Notes: generated from the letters alone by a model not told the origin. Positions 28,812 to 38,869 are shown, counted from the stretch's first letter. The stretch is 64,000 nucleotides of DNA from Bacillus sonorensis NBRC 101234 = KCTC 13918 (GCF_001592005.1 NZ_BCVZ01000014.1:43819-107818); one strand, 5' to 3'. Numbers and translations are program-made.

Positions 28812-29039
28812 TTAGTTTTTTCGTTTCGGAACCGCCGGTACTTGGACGGCGGTTTCAACTTCGGCCGGATCGATTTTAAATGATGGATTGTATTTTTCCG
28901 GGTTTGTGATCGTATCCGGTTCAGACGATCTCCAAGTGAAAAAGCAATGCTGGCATTGGTAGGCTTCCCATGCACCTTCTACTGGAGACTTGCTGACGGT
29001 TTCCGCTTTTTTCGAATCACAGCGTGGACATGTATGCAT
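28812..29039 (-). CDS. bsdD: Phenolic acid decarboxylase subunit D (zinc ribbon)
   Basis: A 75-residue protein with two Cys pairs (CPRCDSK and CQHCFFTW), a zinc-ribbon layout. It is the small subunit of the BsdBCD non-oxidative hydroxyarylic acid decarboxylase. It is translated 19 bases after bsdC. Confidence 0.88.
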   Translation of the reverse strand: MHTCPRCDSKKAETVSKSPVEGAWEAYQCQHCFFTWRSSEPDTITNPEKYNPSFKIDPAEVETAVQVPAVPKRKN

Positions 29040-29058
29040 ATTGAAACACTCTCCTATC

Positions 29059-30480
29059 TTATCGATTTAATAGATCCATTAATCTCTTTTCCCATTCCTT
29101 CGTATTGACTGGGGAATCAAGCGGCTGTGAATAGTGTCCTCTTGTTTCCGGTGCAACAGGTGTTGTGGCGTCCAAGATCATTTTGTGGGTAATACCCGCA
29201 GGTTCAGAACCTGGATCAAGCGCCAGAACAGATAAATCCGGGATGATGACTGCATCGTGTTTTGGATGCATTTTCGTTGATAGCGCCCACATGACCTGCG
29301 GGAGGTTAAACGGATCGACGTCTTCGTCAACGACGATCACCATTTTGCAGTAGCCGAGGCCGTGCGGGGTTGTCAGCGCGCGCATGCCGACTGCTTTGGC
29401 GAATCCGCCGTAACGGCTTTTCGTTGAGACAATGGCGATCAAACCGTGGGTATACATCGCGTTTACTGCGACAATTTCATTCGGATATGCTTCTTTTAGC
29501 TGCTGGTAAAGCGGCACGCATGTATTAATGCCGACCATATAGTCAACCTCAGTCCAAGGCATGCCTAAATAAAGATGTTCAAAAATCGGGTTGTTGCGGT
29601 GGCAGACGCGCTTGATTTTGATGATCGGCATGCTGCGTCCGCCTGAATAGTGGCCGGTAAACTCGCCGAACGGACCTTCATACTCGCGTTCGCCCGCCAG
29701 GATTTCACCTTCGAGCACCACTTCCGCTCCCCACGGGATGTCTAAATCGGACAGTTTTGATTTGACGATTTTATAAGGTTCGCCTTGCAATGCGCCTGCC
29801 ATTTCGTATTCTGATTGATCGTATAATAGCGGTGTGGACGCCGCCGTTGTAATGACCGGTTCACAGCCGAGCGCGATGGTGACAGGCAGGTTTTCGCCGC
29901 GTTCTTCAGCCTGGCGCAAGTGGATCGCAATGTCATGCTGAGGGACGGGCTGAATGCCGAGGCGGTCTTTTCCTTTTACCTGCAATCTGTACATGCCGAC
30001 GTTTTGCTTGCCGAAGTGATCCGGATCCTCGACGTCTCTGGAAATGACGCACGCCTTGTCTAAATAAAAACCGCCGTCGCCCTGATTGATACGGAAGAGC
30101 GGCAGTATGTCAAACAGATTGATGTCTTCTGTGATTTCGTTTTCGTGAAACGGCGCCGTCGCCTCTCTTTGCACTTTGACAGGAAACTGATCATAGCGGC
30201 GGGCAAATTCAAAGAATTGTTCTTTGACGGGCGTGTCTTTTGGAAGGCCGAGCATTAACGCGTGGTTCGGCCAGGAGCCGATGACATTCAGCGCGATTTG
30301 GGCATTGTTGTAGCCGTAAATGTTGTTGAATAAAAGAGCGGGCGACTTGTCTCCGAGGTTGTTTGCGGCGCGCGCGGCGGCTCCCAAATCGGGTTCCGGT
30401 TTCACCTCTTCCTGAACTTCAAGAAGCTGTCCTTCTTGTTTTAATGAGTTTAAAAAATCTCTAAAGTCTTGATAAGCCAT
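29059..30480 (-). CDS. bsdC: Phenolic acid decarboxylase subunit C (UbiD family)
   Basis: A 473-residue UbiD-type decarboxylase that removes CO2 from 4-hydroxybenzoate- or vanillate-like acids using prenylated FMN. UbiD landmarks visible are GPFGEFTGHYSGGR (with the catalytic Glu-Arg-Glu region around residues 265-280), AKAVGMRALTTPHG and the acidic VVDEDVDPFNLPQVMWAL segment. It lies between bsdB, which makes the cofactor, and bsdD. Confidence 0.93.
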   Translation of the reverse strand: MAYQDFRDFLNSLKQEGQLLEVQEEVKPEPDLGAAARAANNLGDKSPALLFNNIYGYNNAQIALNVIGSWPNHALMLGLPKDTPVKEQFFEFARRYDQFPVKVQREATAPFHENEITEDINLFDILPLFRINQGDGGFYLDKACVISRDVEDPDHFGKQNVGMYRLQVKGKDRLGIQPVPQHDIAIHLRQAEERGENLPVTIALGCEPVITTAASTPLLYDQSEYEMAGALQGEPYKIVKSKLSDLDIPWGAEVVLEGEILAGEREYEGPFGEFTGHYSGGRSMPIIKIKRVCHRNNPIFEHLYLGMPWTEVDYMVGINTCVPLYQQLKEAYPNEIVAVNAMYTHGLIAIVSTKSRYGGFAKAVGMRALTTPHGLGYCKMVIVVDEDVDPFNLPQVMWALSTKMHPKHDAVIIPDLSVLALDPGSEPAGITHKMILDATTPVAPETRGHYSQPLDSPVNTKEWEKRLMDLLNR

Positions 30481-30493
30481 TCTTTCATCCTCC

Positions 30494-31063
30494 TTATTTT
30501 TCCTGTTTCATTCCTTCCCAGCGCTTCGCTTCCGATAGATGGATGCCAAACTGGTCCAGCGTGCGGAATACGATATGGTCGACCATTTCGGTCAGATTTT
30601 GGGGATGGTTATAAAAAGCCGGCATGGGCGGGAGAATCATCGCACCCATTTTGGTCAGCTCAAGCATGTTTTCGAGATGAATCTGGTTGAGCGGGGTTTC
30701 CCTTGTTAGCAGAACGAGTTTTTTCCGTTCCTTTAGCATGACATCCGCCGAACGGGTCAAAAGATTGTCCGCCAAACCTGTACGGATGCCGGCCAATGTT
30801 TTCATACTGCACGGTGCCACAATCATTCCGTCTGTTTGAAAGGAACCGCTTGAAATACGGGCAGCCTGGTCTTTATGGGAATACGTAAAAGACGCGAGCG
30901 CTTCTAAATCTTTTATGGTGTATCCCGTTTCATGCCGGATGGTTGCGCCAGCCCACGGAGAGATGACAAGATGCGTCTCAACGCCGGCTGTATTCAGCCA
31001 CTCCAGCATCCGCACGCCAAAGATAGCGCCGGTCGCGCCCGTGATTCCGACAATGATCTTCAT
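30494..31063 (-). CDS. bsdB: Flavin prenyltransferase, decarboxylase subunit B (UbiX family)
   Basis: A 189-residue flavoprotein that prenylates FMN for BsdC. The N-terminal GITGATGAIFGVRML loop binds FMN, and SSGSFQTDGMIVAPCSMKTLAGI plus RETPLNQIHLENM are UbiX signatures. GAAAGGAGG lies before the chosen ATG; the frame extends 13 codons further upstream. It is the first gene of the bsdBCD-yclD operon and is divergent from bsdA. Confidence 0.92.
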   Translation of the reverse strand: MKIIVGITGATGAIFGVRMLEWLNTAGVETHLVISPWAGATIRHETGYTIKDLEALASFTYSHKDQAARISSGSFQTDGMIVAPCSMKTLAGIRTGLADNLLTRSADVMLKERKKLVLLTRETPLNQIHLENMLELTKMGAMILPPMPAFYNHPQNLTEMVDHIVFRTLDQFGIHLSEAKRWEGMKQEK

Positions 31064-31153
31064 ATGCGTCCTCCTTTCTCTTCTGTGATGCCTCCAACTC
31101 AAATGATACGCCTCTATTTACCATATTGAAAATATCTATTATATCTATATATA

Positions 31154-31168
31154 ATACCTTTAAGGTAT
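31154..31168. promoter_or_regulatory. Candidate BsdA operator
   Basis: ATACCTT and its complement AAGGTAT flank one base, giving a perfect dyad of the T-N11-A form bound by LysR-type regulators. It lies in the 126-bp region between bsdB and bsdA and ends just before the bsdA ribosome binding site, suiting autoregulation. Confidence 0.5.
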
Positions 31169-31189
31169 ATAAGGAGAGTGCTGCCGAAA

Positions 31190-32062
31190 ATGGATATCCG
31201 TCAGTTAAAATACTTTGTCACGATTGCGGAGGAAGGAAAAATTACAGCGGCGGCAAAGCAGCTTCATATCGCCCAGCCGCCGCTTTCCAGACAGTTGAAG
31301 CAGTTGGAGGAAGAACTCGGAGTCGTGTTGTTCGACCGCAACAAGAAGAAGAATCTGACGCTGACCTATGAAGGGGAAGTCTTTTATAAAAGGGCGAAAG
31401 ACATTTTGCATAAACTGAGGGATTCGATTCTCGAAGTGCAGGAATTGCGTGAGGAAGTCGCCGGAACGCTCGCCGTCGGCTCAACGATCTACTGTGCCGC
31501 GCTTTTATTGTCAAAGGTGTCGCAGATCAGAGAGAAGCATCCCAACCTGATGTTTAACATTTGGGAAGGGGAGCCCTCACGGCTCCACAAACTGCTGGAG
31601 AACCGGCAGATTGACGCCGCCATTACGACAACGCCTTTTTACAGCAAAAACATCGAATCGAAAAGTCTTCCCGACATCCCCTGCAAGCTTGTCCTTCCGG
31701 GGAATCAATCATACGGCCTCAGCGGAGATGCCGACATGAAAGAAATTTCAGAACTGCCGTTAATCCTCCTCAGGCCGTCACACGGAAAAGGAATATACGA
31801 CAAGGTTATCGAAGCTTTTCAAAAATCAGGCGCAGAGCCGAAGGTCGTCTGTGAGTGCCATGACTCAACAACGCTGCTCAGCCTCGTCACCTCGGGGTTT
31901 GGAGCCACGATTCTGCCTTTATCAATGCTTCCCGAGCATTTTGCCCGTTACGTTCAGACGTTGGAGATCAAGGACAACCCGTTTATTTTGACGCCGTCGG
32001 TCGTCTGGCGGGCCAACAGCTTTTTGCAGAAGCCTGTGAAGGAGTTTTTGGCTTTGTTTTAA
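31190..32062 (+). CDS. bsdA: LysR-family activator of the bsd operon
   Basis: A 290-residue regulator. Residues 1-60 form the helix-turn-helix (MDIRQLKYFVTIAEEGKITAAAKQLHIAQPPLSRQLKQLE); the rest is the two-lobed effector domain. BsdA activates bsdBCD in response to phenolic acids. The ATG at 31190 gives the usual MDIRQL start and length; a GTG 12 bases upstream lies too close to the AAGGAGAG site. Confidence 0.9.
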   Translation: MDIRQLKYFVTIAEEGKITAAAKQLHIAQPPLSRQLKQLEEELGVVLFDRNKKKNLTLTYEGEVFYKRAKDILHKLRDSILEVQELREEVAGTLAVGSTIYCAALLLSKVSQIREKHPNLMFNIWEGEPSRLHKLLENRQIDAAITTTPFYSKNIESKSLPDIPCKLVLPGNQSYGLSGDADMKEISELPLILLRPSHGKGIYDKVIEAFQKSGAEPKVVCECHDSTTLLSLVTSGFGATILPLSMLPEHFARYVQTLEIKDNPFILTPSVVWRANSFLQKPVKEFLALF

Positions 32063-32079
32063 GGACAATTAGTTAAGGT

Positions 32080-32122
32080 CTGTATCGTAGATTAGCGAGT
32101 AATCATTGATACAGGCTTTTTT
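32080..32122 (+). terminator. Terminator after bsdA
   Basis: CTGTATC (32080-32086) pairs with GATACAG (32108-32114) over a 21-base loop and is followed by a T run. The long loop makes it weaker than the others in the window. Confidence 0.6.
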
Positions 32123-32243
32123 TGAAAATTTCTCTTCAACTAAGGCATCCGTTACTTTAAGTACAATCTGAAGAGAAGCCGCCAATATGACAGCTCCGTT
32201 CCGTTCTTTAGTTCTTGCATCTGAGGGTTGAATAAAAGTGGGC

Positions 32244-32870
32244 TTATATTTGATTTTTTAATCTTTTTTCCATCAGCTCTGCCATTTGTTTCGAATTTGG
32301 ATTTCCTTCATTTCGTAATTGATCAATGATGTTAATATAATCCGTTTCATTTCGGTTCTGACTTAACTTATATGCAGCCTGAATTTCTCCCACCTTAATC
32401 TTAAATCCAACAATACCTTTCAGTTGACTTTCTAAGAGTTGAGGAGAAAGTTGATCCCATAAAATCGGATTTTCTCGATGTTTTTCGTATTTTTCCATCA
32501 TCATTGTTAATTCTGCTATTAATTCATCTTTCTCTAAAATGCTTGCTTTACCATATACATGGACGGCTTGATAATTCCATGTTGGAACATCTTCATGCCC
32601 ATACCAAGAAGAAGAAATGTAAGCGTGCGGTCCCTGAAACATAACAAGCACATCTTCACAGGTTTCAAATGTTCTCCACTGGGGATTTCCATAAGCCATA
32701 TGCCCGGTGAAATAGTAATCATCACCTTTTTTATGTAATCCCAAGGGCAAATGAGTGGCAATTGGTTTCCCTTGTTCTGTCGTGACAATCGTGCCAAAAG
32801 AGTTGTCTTGTATAAAATCCCAAATTTCATCAGCATTTGTGACCTTATAATATTTTGGAATATACATCAT
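32244..32870 (-). CDS. paiB: FMN-binding negative transcriptional regulator PaiB
   Basis: A 208-residue split-barrel flavin-binding protein. The N-terminus (MYIPKYYKVTNADEIWDFIQDNSFGTIVTTEQG) and the segment VPTWNYQAVHVYGKA are typical of PaiB. In B. subtilis paiA and paiB form an operon that affects sporulation and protease genes. Here it follows paiA by 21 bases, with marR in front. The DNA is more AT-rich than the flanking bsd and roc genes. Confidence 0.88.
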   Translation of the reverse strand: MMYIPKYYKVTNADEIWDFIQDNSFGTIVTTEQGKPIATHLPLGLHKKGDDYYFTGHMAYGNPQWRTFETCEDVLVMFQGPHAYISSSWYGHEDVPTWNYQAVHVYGKASILEKDELIAELTMMMEKYEKHRENPILWDQLSPQLLESQLKGIVGFKIKVGEIQAAYKLSQNRNETDYINIIDQLRNEGNPNSKQMAELMEKRLKNQI

Positions 32871-32891
32871 TATCCCCTCCCCTAAAAAAAG

Positions 32892-33410
<519 letters not shown>

Positions 33411-33434
33411 TTAAATATGTCACTCCTTATAACA

Positions 33435-33887
33435 TCAATAATTTCTCTTGTTTCCCTTTTTTACAAATTCCCAGTCTTTTTCGATATTTTTTCTTACTCT
33501 TTGAAGAAGATTGAAAATGGTTTCCGCTTCTCTTTCGGAAAATCCCGCTAATGCAACATTATTCGAATGCTCATTTTCTCTTTTTATAAAAGGAAATACC
33601 TTTTTTCCCTTTTCTGTTGGAAAGAGTTTTTTTATTTTTTTGTTATGTTCATCATCTTTCTTTTCAATAAAGCCCTTCATTTCAAGTTTTTTGATTGCAC
33701 GAGCTGCGGTTGTTCGGTCTACTTTAATCATCTCAGCTAACTTTTCCTGAATGATTCCCGGGTTTTCACATATTCGGACAAGGTACAAATACTGCCCTTT
33801 TGTAAGGTCATATTCTTTAAATTCGATATTGCTTATGGAATCTAACGCCCTGGCAATCATTCCAATTTCACGAAGAATTTCTTTCAT
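33435..33887 (-). CDS. MarR-family repressor upstream of paiAB
   Basis: A 150-residue winged-helix regulator: LTKGQYLYLVRICENPGIIQEKLAEMIKVDRTTAARAIKKLEMKG is the DNA-binding core, flanked by helices for dimerisation. A strong site (AAGGAGG, 6 bases upstream) fixes the ATG at 33887, although the frame is open for 18 more codons. It heads a marR-paiA-paiB unit and is divergent from a YczE-like membrane protein, with two identical palindromic sites in between, so it probably controls both directions. Confidence 0.82.
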   Translation of the reverse strand: MKEILREIGMIARALDSISNIEFKEYDLTKGQYLYLVRICENPGIIQEKLAEMIKVDRTTAARAIKKLEMKGFIEKKDDEHNKKIKKLFPTEKGKKVFPFIKRENEHSNNVALAGFSEREAETIFNLLQRVRKNIEKDWEFVKKGNKRNY

Positions 33888-33910
33888 AATTTCCTCCTTG
33901 GCACATATTT

Positions 33911-33978
33911 TTGTTGCAAATGCAATAAAAAGGGTATACATTGAATATAACCCAACTTTGTTGCATTTGCAATAAAAA
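33911..33978. promoter_or_regulatory. Twin MarR operators and divergent promoters
   Basis: TTGTTGCAAATGCAATAAAA at 33911 and TTGTTGCATTTGCAATAAAA at 33958 are direct repeats 47 bp apart, each holding a perfect TTGCA-N2-TGCAA dyad. The right one covers the -35 box (TTGCAA) of a minus-strand promoter whose -10 is TATATT (33944-33949), leading into marR. The left one sits at the -35 region of a plus-strand promoter with TATACA (33935-33940), leading to the YczE-like gene. Confidence 0.7.
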
Positions 33979-34001
33979 TCATGATCAAGAGGTCGACTAA
34001 A

Positions 34002-34646
34002 ATGAAATATGTTTTTTATGTATTAGGAATTTTAATATTATCTCTTGGTATTTCTTTCACGATCCAATCAGACTTTGGAACTTCACCTTTTGATGCACTT
34101 TTGGTAGGACTGTCTATAAATGTCGGGCTAACTGTGGGAAGTTGGGAAATAATAATAGCTTCCATATTGATATGTTGTAATTCATTTTTAAAAAGACAAA
34201 AACCAGAAGTTTTGGGGTTGTTAACAGCATTTATAACGGGTATTGGTATTGATATGTGGCTTTTTTTATTGCACTCTTTTGTAACACCTGAATCTTTGTA
34301 CAGTAAAGTTGTTTGTTTTGGAATCGGCTTAGTTGTTATAGGATTAGGAACTGCAACATATTTACACACAAATTTTGCACCGATTCCAGTTGACCGATTA
34401 ACATTAATCATACAAGAATTAACGAGGACAAATATATTTTTTTCGAGAACATGCATTTACCTCGTATTCTTGATAATGGCAATGATTTTAAATGGACCAA
34501 TTGGCGTTGGAACTGTATTAACCGTTTGTTTAGGCGGGCTAATACTTAATTGCTTTATGCCATTTACCGGAAAAGTATTAGATCGCATATTAATACACTC
34601 TAGTACACCACCAAATGAGGAAAAAGAGGAAAACCATTCAATATAA
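34002..34646 (+). CDS. YczE/YitT-like integral membrane protein (second copy)
   Basis: A 214-residue protein with five hydrophobic segments. It shares with the yczE product at 48916 the opening pattern LILSLGISFTIQSDFGTSPFDALLVGLS and the end GPIGVGTVLTVCLGG, so it is a paralogue. AAGAGGT 8 bases upstream fixes the ATG. The gene is clearly AT-rich and is divergent from marR-paiAB. YczE was linked to regulation of polyketide synthesis in other Bacillus; the role of this copy is unknown. Confidence 0.78.
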   Translation: MKYVFYVLGILILSLGISFTIQSDFGTSPFDALLVGLSINVGLTVGSWEIIIASILICCNSFLKRQKPEVLGLLTAFITGIGIDMWLFLLHSFVTPESLYSKVVCFGIGLVVIGLGTATYLHTNFAPIPVDRLTLIIQELTRTNIFFSRTCIYLVFLIMAMILNGPIGVGTVLTVCLGGLILNCFMPFTGKVLDRILIHSSTPPNEEKEENHSI

Positions 34647-34710
34647 AATGCAGCTTACATGTTTTTTCCTACAAGCTTTTGATCACTCGTCCATTTTTTA
34701 TGTTCAGAAA

Positions 34711-34965
34711 GAGAAAAAGCCCTCCCGCACACCTAGCCAAGCTTGGCCGGTTGAGGGGGGCTCTTAGCGGCGGTGAGGGGAACTTGTTCGCTCACATATT
34801 GTCTTCCCCTCAACCGGCAGTAGCGCAGCCAATGCAGCTGTTTTGAATATGCAAAGCTTCGCTCTATTTTTTCTTATTTTGCAGAGGATTTTTCCGGAGT
34901 CAAGTCTTGAGAAAACCTCCTGATGATTTTTCGATCTGATATAGTTCTCAAGCGAGGGCTTGAGA
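34711..34965 (-). ncRNA. Candidate structured RNA
   Basis: The gap 34647-35075 has no convincing gene but is dense in complementary segments: GCCGGTTGAGGGG (34746-34758) with its exact complement (34806-34818), a 12-base palindrome GCCAAGCTTGGC (34736-34747), and the 7-bp hairpin CTCAAGC-GAGG-GCTTGAG (34947-34964). Read on the minus strand, AGCCCCCC...GGAGGGCT (34755-34762 with 34718-34725) ends in TTTTTCTC, a terminator shape. No known riboswitch or RNA class is recognised, and the 5' end is a guess. Confidence 0.35.
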
Positions 34966-35071
34966 CGACAAACTGATCAAACAACACCGGGAAGAATTCC
35001 TTGTATTGAATATGGACACAGACATCGTCCTTTTAGAAGGTTTTTCTTTGTTATAAAATGGTGAAATGAAT

Positions 35072-35100
35072 AAAAAGGCTGTCGATTTTCTCGACAGCCT
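35072..35100 (-). terminator. Terminator after rocF
   Basis: AGGCTGTCGA (35076-35085) pairs with TCGACAGCCT (35091-35100); on the minus strand TTTTTA follows. Confidence 0.9.
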
Positions 35101-35126
35101 GAGAGCGATGATGCGTTCTTTTTTGT

Positions 35127-36020
35127 TTACAGCAGTTTTTTCCCCAGCAATGACTCGACCAGCTCGACGGCCGCTTCACCGGTTTTATTTTTATGATCCA
35201 GTATCGGATTGACTTCGACAAATTCTGCGGAAGTAATGATATCCGCATCATAAAGCATTTCCATCGCCAAATGGCTTTCCCTGTAGCTGATGCCGCCGAC
35301 GACCGGTGTACCCACTCCGGGAGCGTCGCTTGGATCAAGGCCGTCCAAATCCAGGCTTAAATGGATGCCGTCGCAATTGGCCGACAGGTATTCAATCGTC
35401 TCCTCGATCACCTTCGACATTCCCAACCGGTCGATTTCATGCATCGTATAGACCTTCATTCCGGTCTTCTTGATATATTCCCGCTCTCCTTCATCAAGAG
35501 AACGGGCGCCGATGATGACGACGTGCTCAGGTTTGATTTTCGGGGCGTACCCGTAAAGATTGACAAGCTTTTCATGGCCCAGGCCAAGGCTTACAGCAAG
35601 CGGCATGCCGTGGATGTTGCCTGAAGGCGATGTTTCCAGCGTATTTAAATCTCCATGTGCATCATACCAAATGACACCGAGCTGTTGATAATGCTTTGCC
35701 ACACCGGCCAATGTCCCGATGGCAATGCTGTGGTCTCCCCCCAGCACGAGCGGAAAACGGTCCTGCTCAATGACATGGTCGACAATATCGGCCAATTTTT
35801 GATTCCCTTCCAAAACAGAGGCTAAATTTTTTAATCCTTCGTCATGTTTAGGCTGGTCGCGGTTGATCGGCACATCCCCGAGGTCATGAATGTCGTATCC
35901 CAACTCAGCGATGCGTTCCACGATATTTGCGTAGCGGATGGCGCTTGGCCCCATATCCACTCCGCGCCTTGACTGTCCCAAATCCATCGGCATACCAATT
36001 AAAGAAATGTGTTGATTCAT
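35127..36020 (-). CDS. rocF: Arginase
   Basis: A 297-residue manganese enzyme that splits arginine into ornithine and urea, the first step of the arginine pathway. Metal-binding motifs are visible in order: GGDHSIAIGT, WYDAHGDLNT and SLDLDGLDPSDAPG. It is the last gene of rocD-rocE-rocF, 11 bases after rocE, followed by a terminator. Confidence 0.96.
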   Translation of the reverse strand: MNQHISLIGMPMDLGQSRRGVDMGPSAIRYANIVERIAELGYDIHDLGDVPINRDQPKHDEGLKNLASVLEGNQKLADIVDHVIEQDRFPLVLGGDHSIAIGTLAGVAKHYQQLGVIWYDAHGDLNTLETSPSGNIHGMPLAVSLGLGHEKLVNLYGYAPKIKPEHVVIIGARSLDEGEREYIKKTGMKVYTMHEIDRLGMSKVIEETIEYLSANCDGIHLSLDLDGLDPSDAPGVGTPVVGGISYRESHLAMEMLYDADIITSAEFVEVNPILDHKNKTGEAAVELVESLLGKKLL

Positions 36021-36031
36021 CAGCTTTCACC

Positions 36032-37477
36032 TCATTGTTGATTTTGTTTTGGGTAGATCATGACGTTTTCCTGTTTTTGCTGCGCATCCATGCGTTTCTT
36101 TCTATAAAACAAATGATAGACAAAATAGCAGCCTGCCATAAATAAAATCCCGCAGTATAATGCCATCCTCTGCTCTGAATCAAAGGCTAAGCTGACCAGC
36201 ACGGTGCTGTTTAAAATAAACCCGGCAAGCGGCAAAAACGGATAGAAAGGCGTTTTGAATTTCAGATCTTCCACCTTTCCGCCTTCTTGCACATACCGTC
36301 TGCGGAACAACAGCTGCGACAGCGTGATCGTGATCCAGCCGACCTGCGCGCTCAAACCGGCAAGCGACAGCAGCCAGATATATAAGGTTTCTGCGGCGAC
36401 AACGCTTGAAACAAGAGACAGTCCCGCAAAGCCCAAGGTGATCCAAAGCGCGTTCATCGGGATGCCCCGATGATTGACCCTGCTTAAAGCAGAAGCGGCC
36501 ATCCCTTCTTTCGCCAATGAATACAGCATCCTCGTCGATGCGTATAAACCCGAATTCGCAACCGACAGCAACGCGATCAAAATGACGAAATTCATCAAAT
36601 CGGCGGCATAAGGAATCCCAATCTGTTCAAACACGATGACAAACGGACTTTCGACGACTCCTGCTTTTTCCCACGGAATCAACCCGGCAAGCACGAATAC
36701 GGACAAGCCGAAAAACACGAGCGTCCGCCATACGGTTTGCTTAATGGAACGCGGCACCGTCTTTTCGGGGTTTTCGCTCTCCCCTGCCGCAATCCCGATC
36801 AGCTCGGTTCCCTGGAAAGCAAAGTTGACGGTAATCATCGTAATGAAGATGGCGCCGATCCCGTTTGGAAAGATGCCGTCACCCACCAAATTGGAGAAAA
36901 ACGGTGCAGGCTGCCCTCCTTTCATGTCAATCAAGCCGAACATCGCACCTCCGCCAAGAATAATGAACAGAAGAATAACGATGATTTTAATGCCGGACAG
37001 CCAAAATTCGGATTCTCCAAAAGCTTTTGCAGACAGCGCATTCAGCATAAAAAGCAGCCCCCCGAAAACAAGGCACCATATCCAGACATCGACATGGGGA
37101 AACCACCTTTTCATCAGCTGCCCGGCGGACAAAAATTCCAAAGCGACAGTCACCGACCAGCCGAGCCAGTAGATCCATCCGACGGCAAAACCAGTCGCGG
37201 GTCCGATAAACTTTGTCGCATATGTCTGAAATGATCCTGACACCGGCATGGCCACCGCAAGCTCTCCAAGACAGAGCATCGTAAAATACATAATCATCCC
37301 GCCCGCCAAATAGGAGAGAATCGCTCCGATGGGCCCCGCCTCATTGATGGTATATCCTGTACCCAGGAAAAAACCCGTCCCGATCACCCCGCCGAGCGAG
37401 ATCATAAATAAATGCCTTGACTTCATCGTCCTTTTCAATGTATATTGCTGATCTTGTTCACGATTCAAACATTCCAC
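36032..37477 (-). CDS. rocE: Arginine/ornithine amino acid permease
   Basis: A 481-residue APC-family carrier with 12 helices. LKRTMKSRHLFMISLGGVIGTGFFLGTGYTIN at the start and the EFLSAGQLMKRWFP segment are typical of the AAT subfamily and of RocE. It imports arginine and ornithine for RocF and RocD. AGAAGGGG precedes the ATG. A 189-bp gap with a hairpin separates it from rocD, so part of the transcripts may stop there. Confidence 0.92.
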   Translation of the reverse strand: MECLNREQDQQYTLKRTMKSRHLFMISLGGVIGTGFFLGTGYTINEAGPIGAILSYLAGGMIMYFTMLCLGELAVAMPVSGSFQTYATKFIGPATGFAVGWIYWLGWSVTVALEFLSAGQLMKRWFPHVDVWIWCLVFGGLLFMLNALSAKAFGESEFWLSGIKIIVILLFIILGGGAMFGLIDMKGGQPAPFFSNLVGDGIFPNGIGAIFITMITVNFAFQGTELIGIAAGESENPEKTVPRSIKQTVWRTLVFFGLSVFVLAGLIPWEKAGVVESPFVIVFEQIGIPYAADLMNFVILIALLSVANSGLYASTRMLYSLAKEGMAASALSRVNHRGIPMNALWITLGFAGLSLVSSVVAAETLYIWLLSLAGLSAQVGWITITLSQLLFRRRYVQEGGKVEDLKFKTPFYPFLPLAGFILNSTVLVSLAFDSEQRMALYCGILFMAGCYFVYHLFYRKKRMDAQQKQENVMIYPKQNQQ

Positions 37478-37622
37478 ACCCCTTCTGATTCATTTCTCCC
37501 TGTTTTTTAGCACCCTTTGTCAGACATCAAAACTGTCCTTGCATATGACAAAATAACTATTTTTTCAATCTTCTGAACATTTTCCTTATATTTCAATTTT
37601 TGACAAACTTCGCAAAACAGCG

Positions 37623-37659
37623 AAAAAAACAGGCTGAACAACCCCTTTATTGTTCAGCC
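37623..37659 (-). terminator. Terminator-like hairpin between rocD and rocE
   Basis: GGCTGAACAA (37632-37641) pairs with TTGTTCAGCC (37650-37659), with a T run on the minus strand (A-rich at 37623-37629). It would end or reduce transcription from rocD into rocE. No clear promoter was found in 37478-37622. Confidence 0.85.
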
Positions 37660-37666
37660 GTTCCCC

Positions 37667-38869
37667 TTACTTCGACAAAACACGGGTAATCTTTTCAATG
37701 GCCCAGTCGAGATCCTCTCTAGAGATCACCAAAGGAGGCGCAAAACGAATGACCGTCTCATGCGTCTCTTTGCACAGCAGCCCTTCTTCTTTCAATTGTT
37801 CACAATACGGACGCGCTGCTTCGGTAAGCTCCACTCCGATAAAAAGGCCTCTTCCGCGGACTTCCTTAATCTTAGGATGGTCGATTTGCGAAAGCTTTTC
37901 TTTAAAATAAGCCCCAAGCTCCAAAGAGCGTTCGGCAAGCCGCTCATCTTCCAAAACCTCAAGGGCGGCGATGGATACGGCGCATGCCAGCGGATTTCCG
38001 CCGAAGGTCGACCCGTGAGAGCCTGGATTAAACACGCCCAGTACATCACGGTTTGCTGCAATGCATGAAATCGGAAATACGCCGCCTCCAAGCGCTTTAC
38101 CCAAAATGTACATATCAGGATCGACTTCCTCCCAGTCGCAGGCAAACATCTTGCCCGTACGCCCCAGTCCGGACTGTATTTCGTCGGCGATGAACAAGAC
38201 ATTGTTTTCCTTGCAAATCTCAGCGGCCTGTTTTAAAAAGCCTTCAGGCGGAATGACGATTCCGGCTTCCCCTTGTATCGGCTCGAGCAAGAAAGCCGCG
38301 GTGTTTGGCGTGATCGCCTTTTTCAGCGCTTCCAAATCTCCGTACGGAATCAGCTTGATGCCCGGAAGCATCGGCCCAAAGCCGCGCTTATATTCTTCTT
38401 CTGATGAAAGGGACACGGCCAGCATTGTCCGCCCGTGAAAGTTTCCTTCACATGCGATGATTTCCGCTTGATTGTCGGCTACGCCTTTGACATCGTAAGC
38501 CCAGCGCCGCGCCGCTTTGATTGCGGATTCAACCGCTTCGGCCCCGGTATTCATTGGGAGCACCATGTTTTTTCCAGTCAATGCTGCAACCTTTTCATAA
38601 AAAGGACCGAGCCGGTCATTGTGGAAAGCTCTTGACGTCAAGGTGATTTTATCGGCCTGGTCTTTCAGCGCCTGAATGATCTTCGGATGTCTGTGCCCTT
38701 GGTTGACGGCGGAATAGGCGCTCAGCATATCCATATATCGATTTCCTTCAGGGTCTTTTACCCATGCCCCTTCAGCCTCTGAAATAACGATCGGCAGAGG
38801 ATGATAGTTGTTTGCACCGTATTGTGCTGTTTGCTGCATAATTTCTTCGGACTTAGATAAAACAGTCAT
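37667..38869 (-). CDS. rocD: Ornithine aminotransferase
   Basis: A 400-residue PLP enzyme that converts ornithine and 2-oxoglutarate to glutamate semialdehyde and glutamate. The PLP Lys is in [15 protein letters not shown] near residue 255; the cofactor Asp is in [15 protein letters not shown]. Length and the opening [18 protein letters not shown] match RocD. It is first in the operon, behind a sigma-54 promoter. Confidence 0.95.
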   Translation of the reverse strand: MTVLSKSEEIMQQTAQYGANNYHPLPIVISEAEGAWVKDPEGNRYMDMLSAYSAVNQGHRHPKIIQALKDQADKITLTSRAFHNDRLGPFYEKVAALTGKNMVLPMNTGAEAVESAIKAARRWAYDVKGVADNQAEIIACEGNFHGRTMLAVSLSSEEEYKRGFGPMLPGIKLIPYGDLEALKKAITPNTAAFLLEPIQGEAGIVIPPEGFLKQAAEICKENNVLFIADEIQSGLGRTGKMFACDWEEVDPDMYILGKALGGGVFPISCIAANRDVLGVFNPGSHGSTFGGNPLACAVSIAALEVLEDERLAERSLELGAYFKEKLSQIDHPKIKEVRGRGLFIGVELTEAARPYCEQLKEEGLLCKETHETVIRFAPPLVISREDLDWAIEKITRVLSK

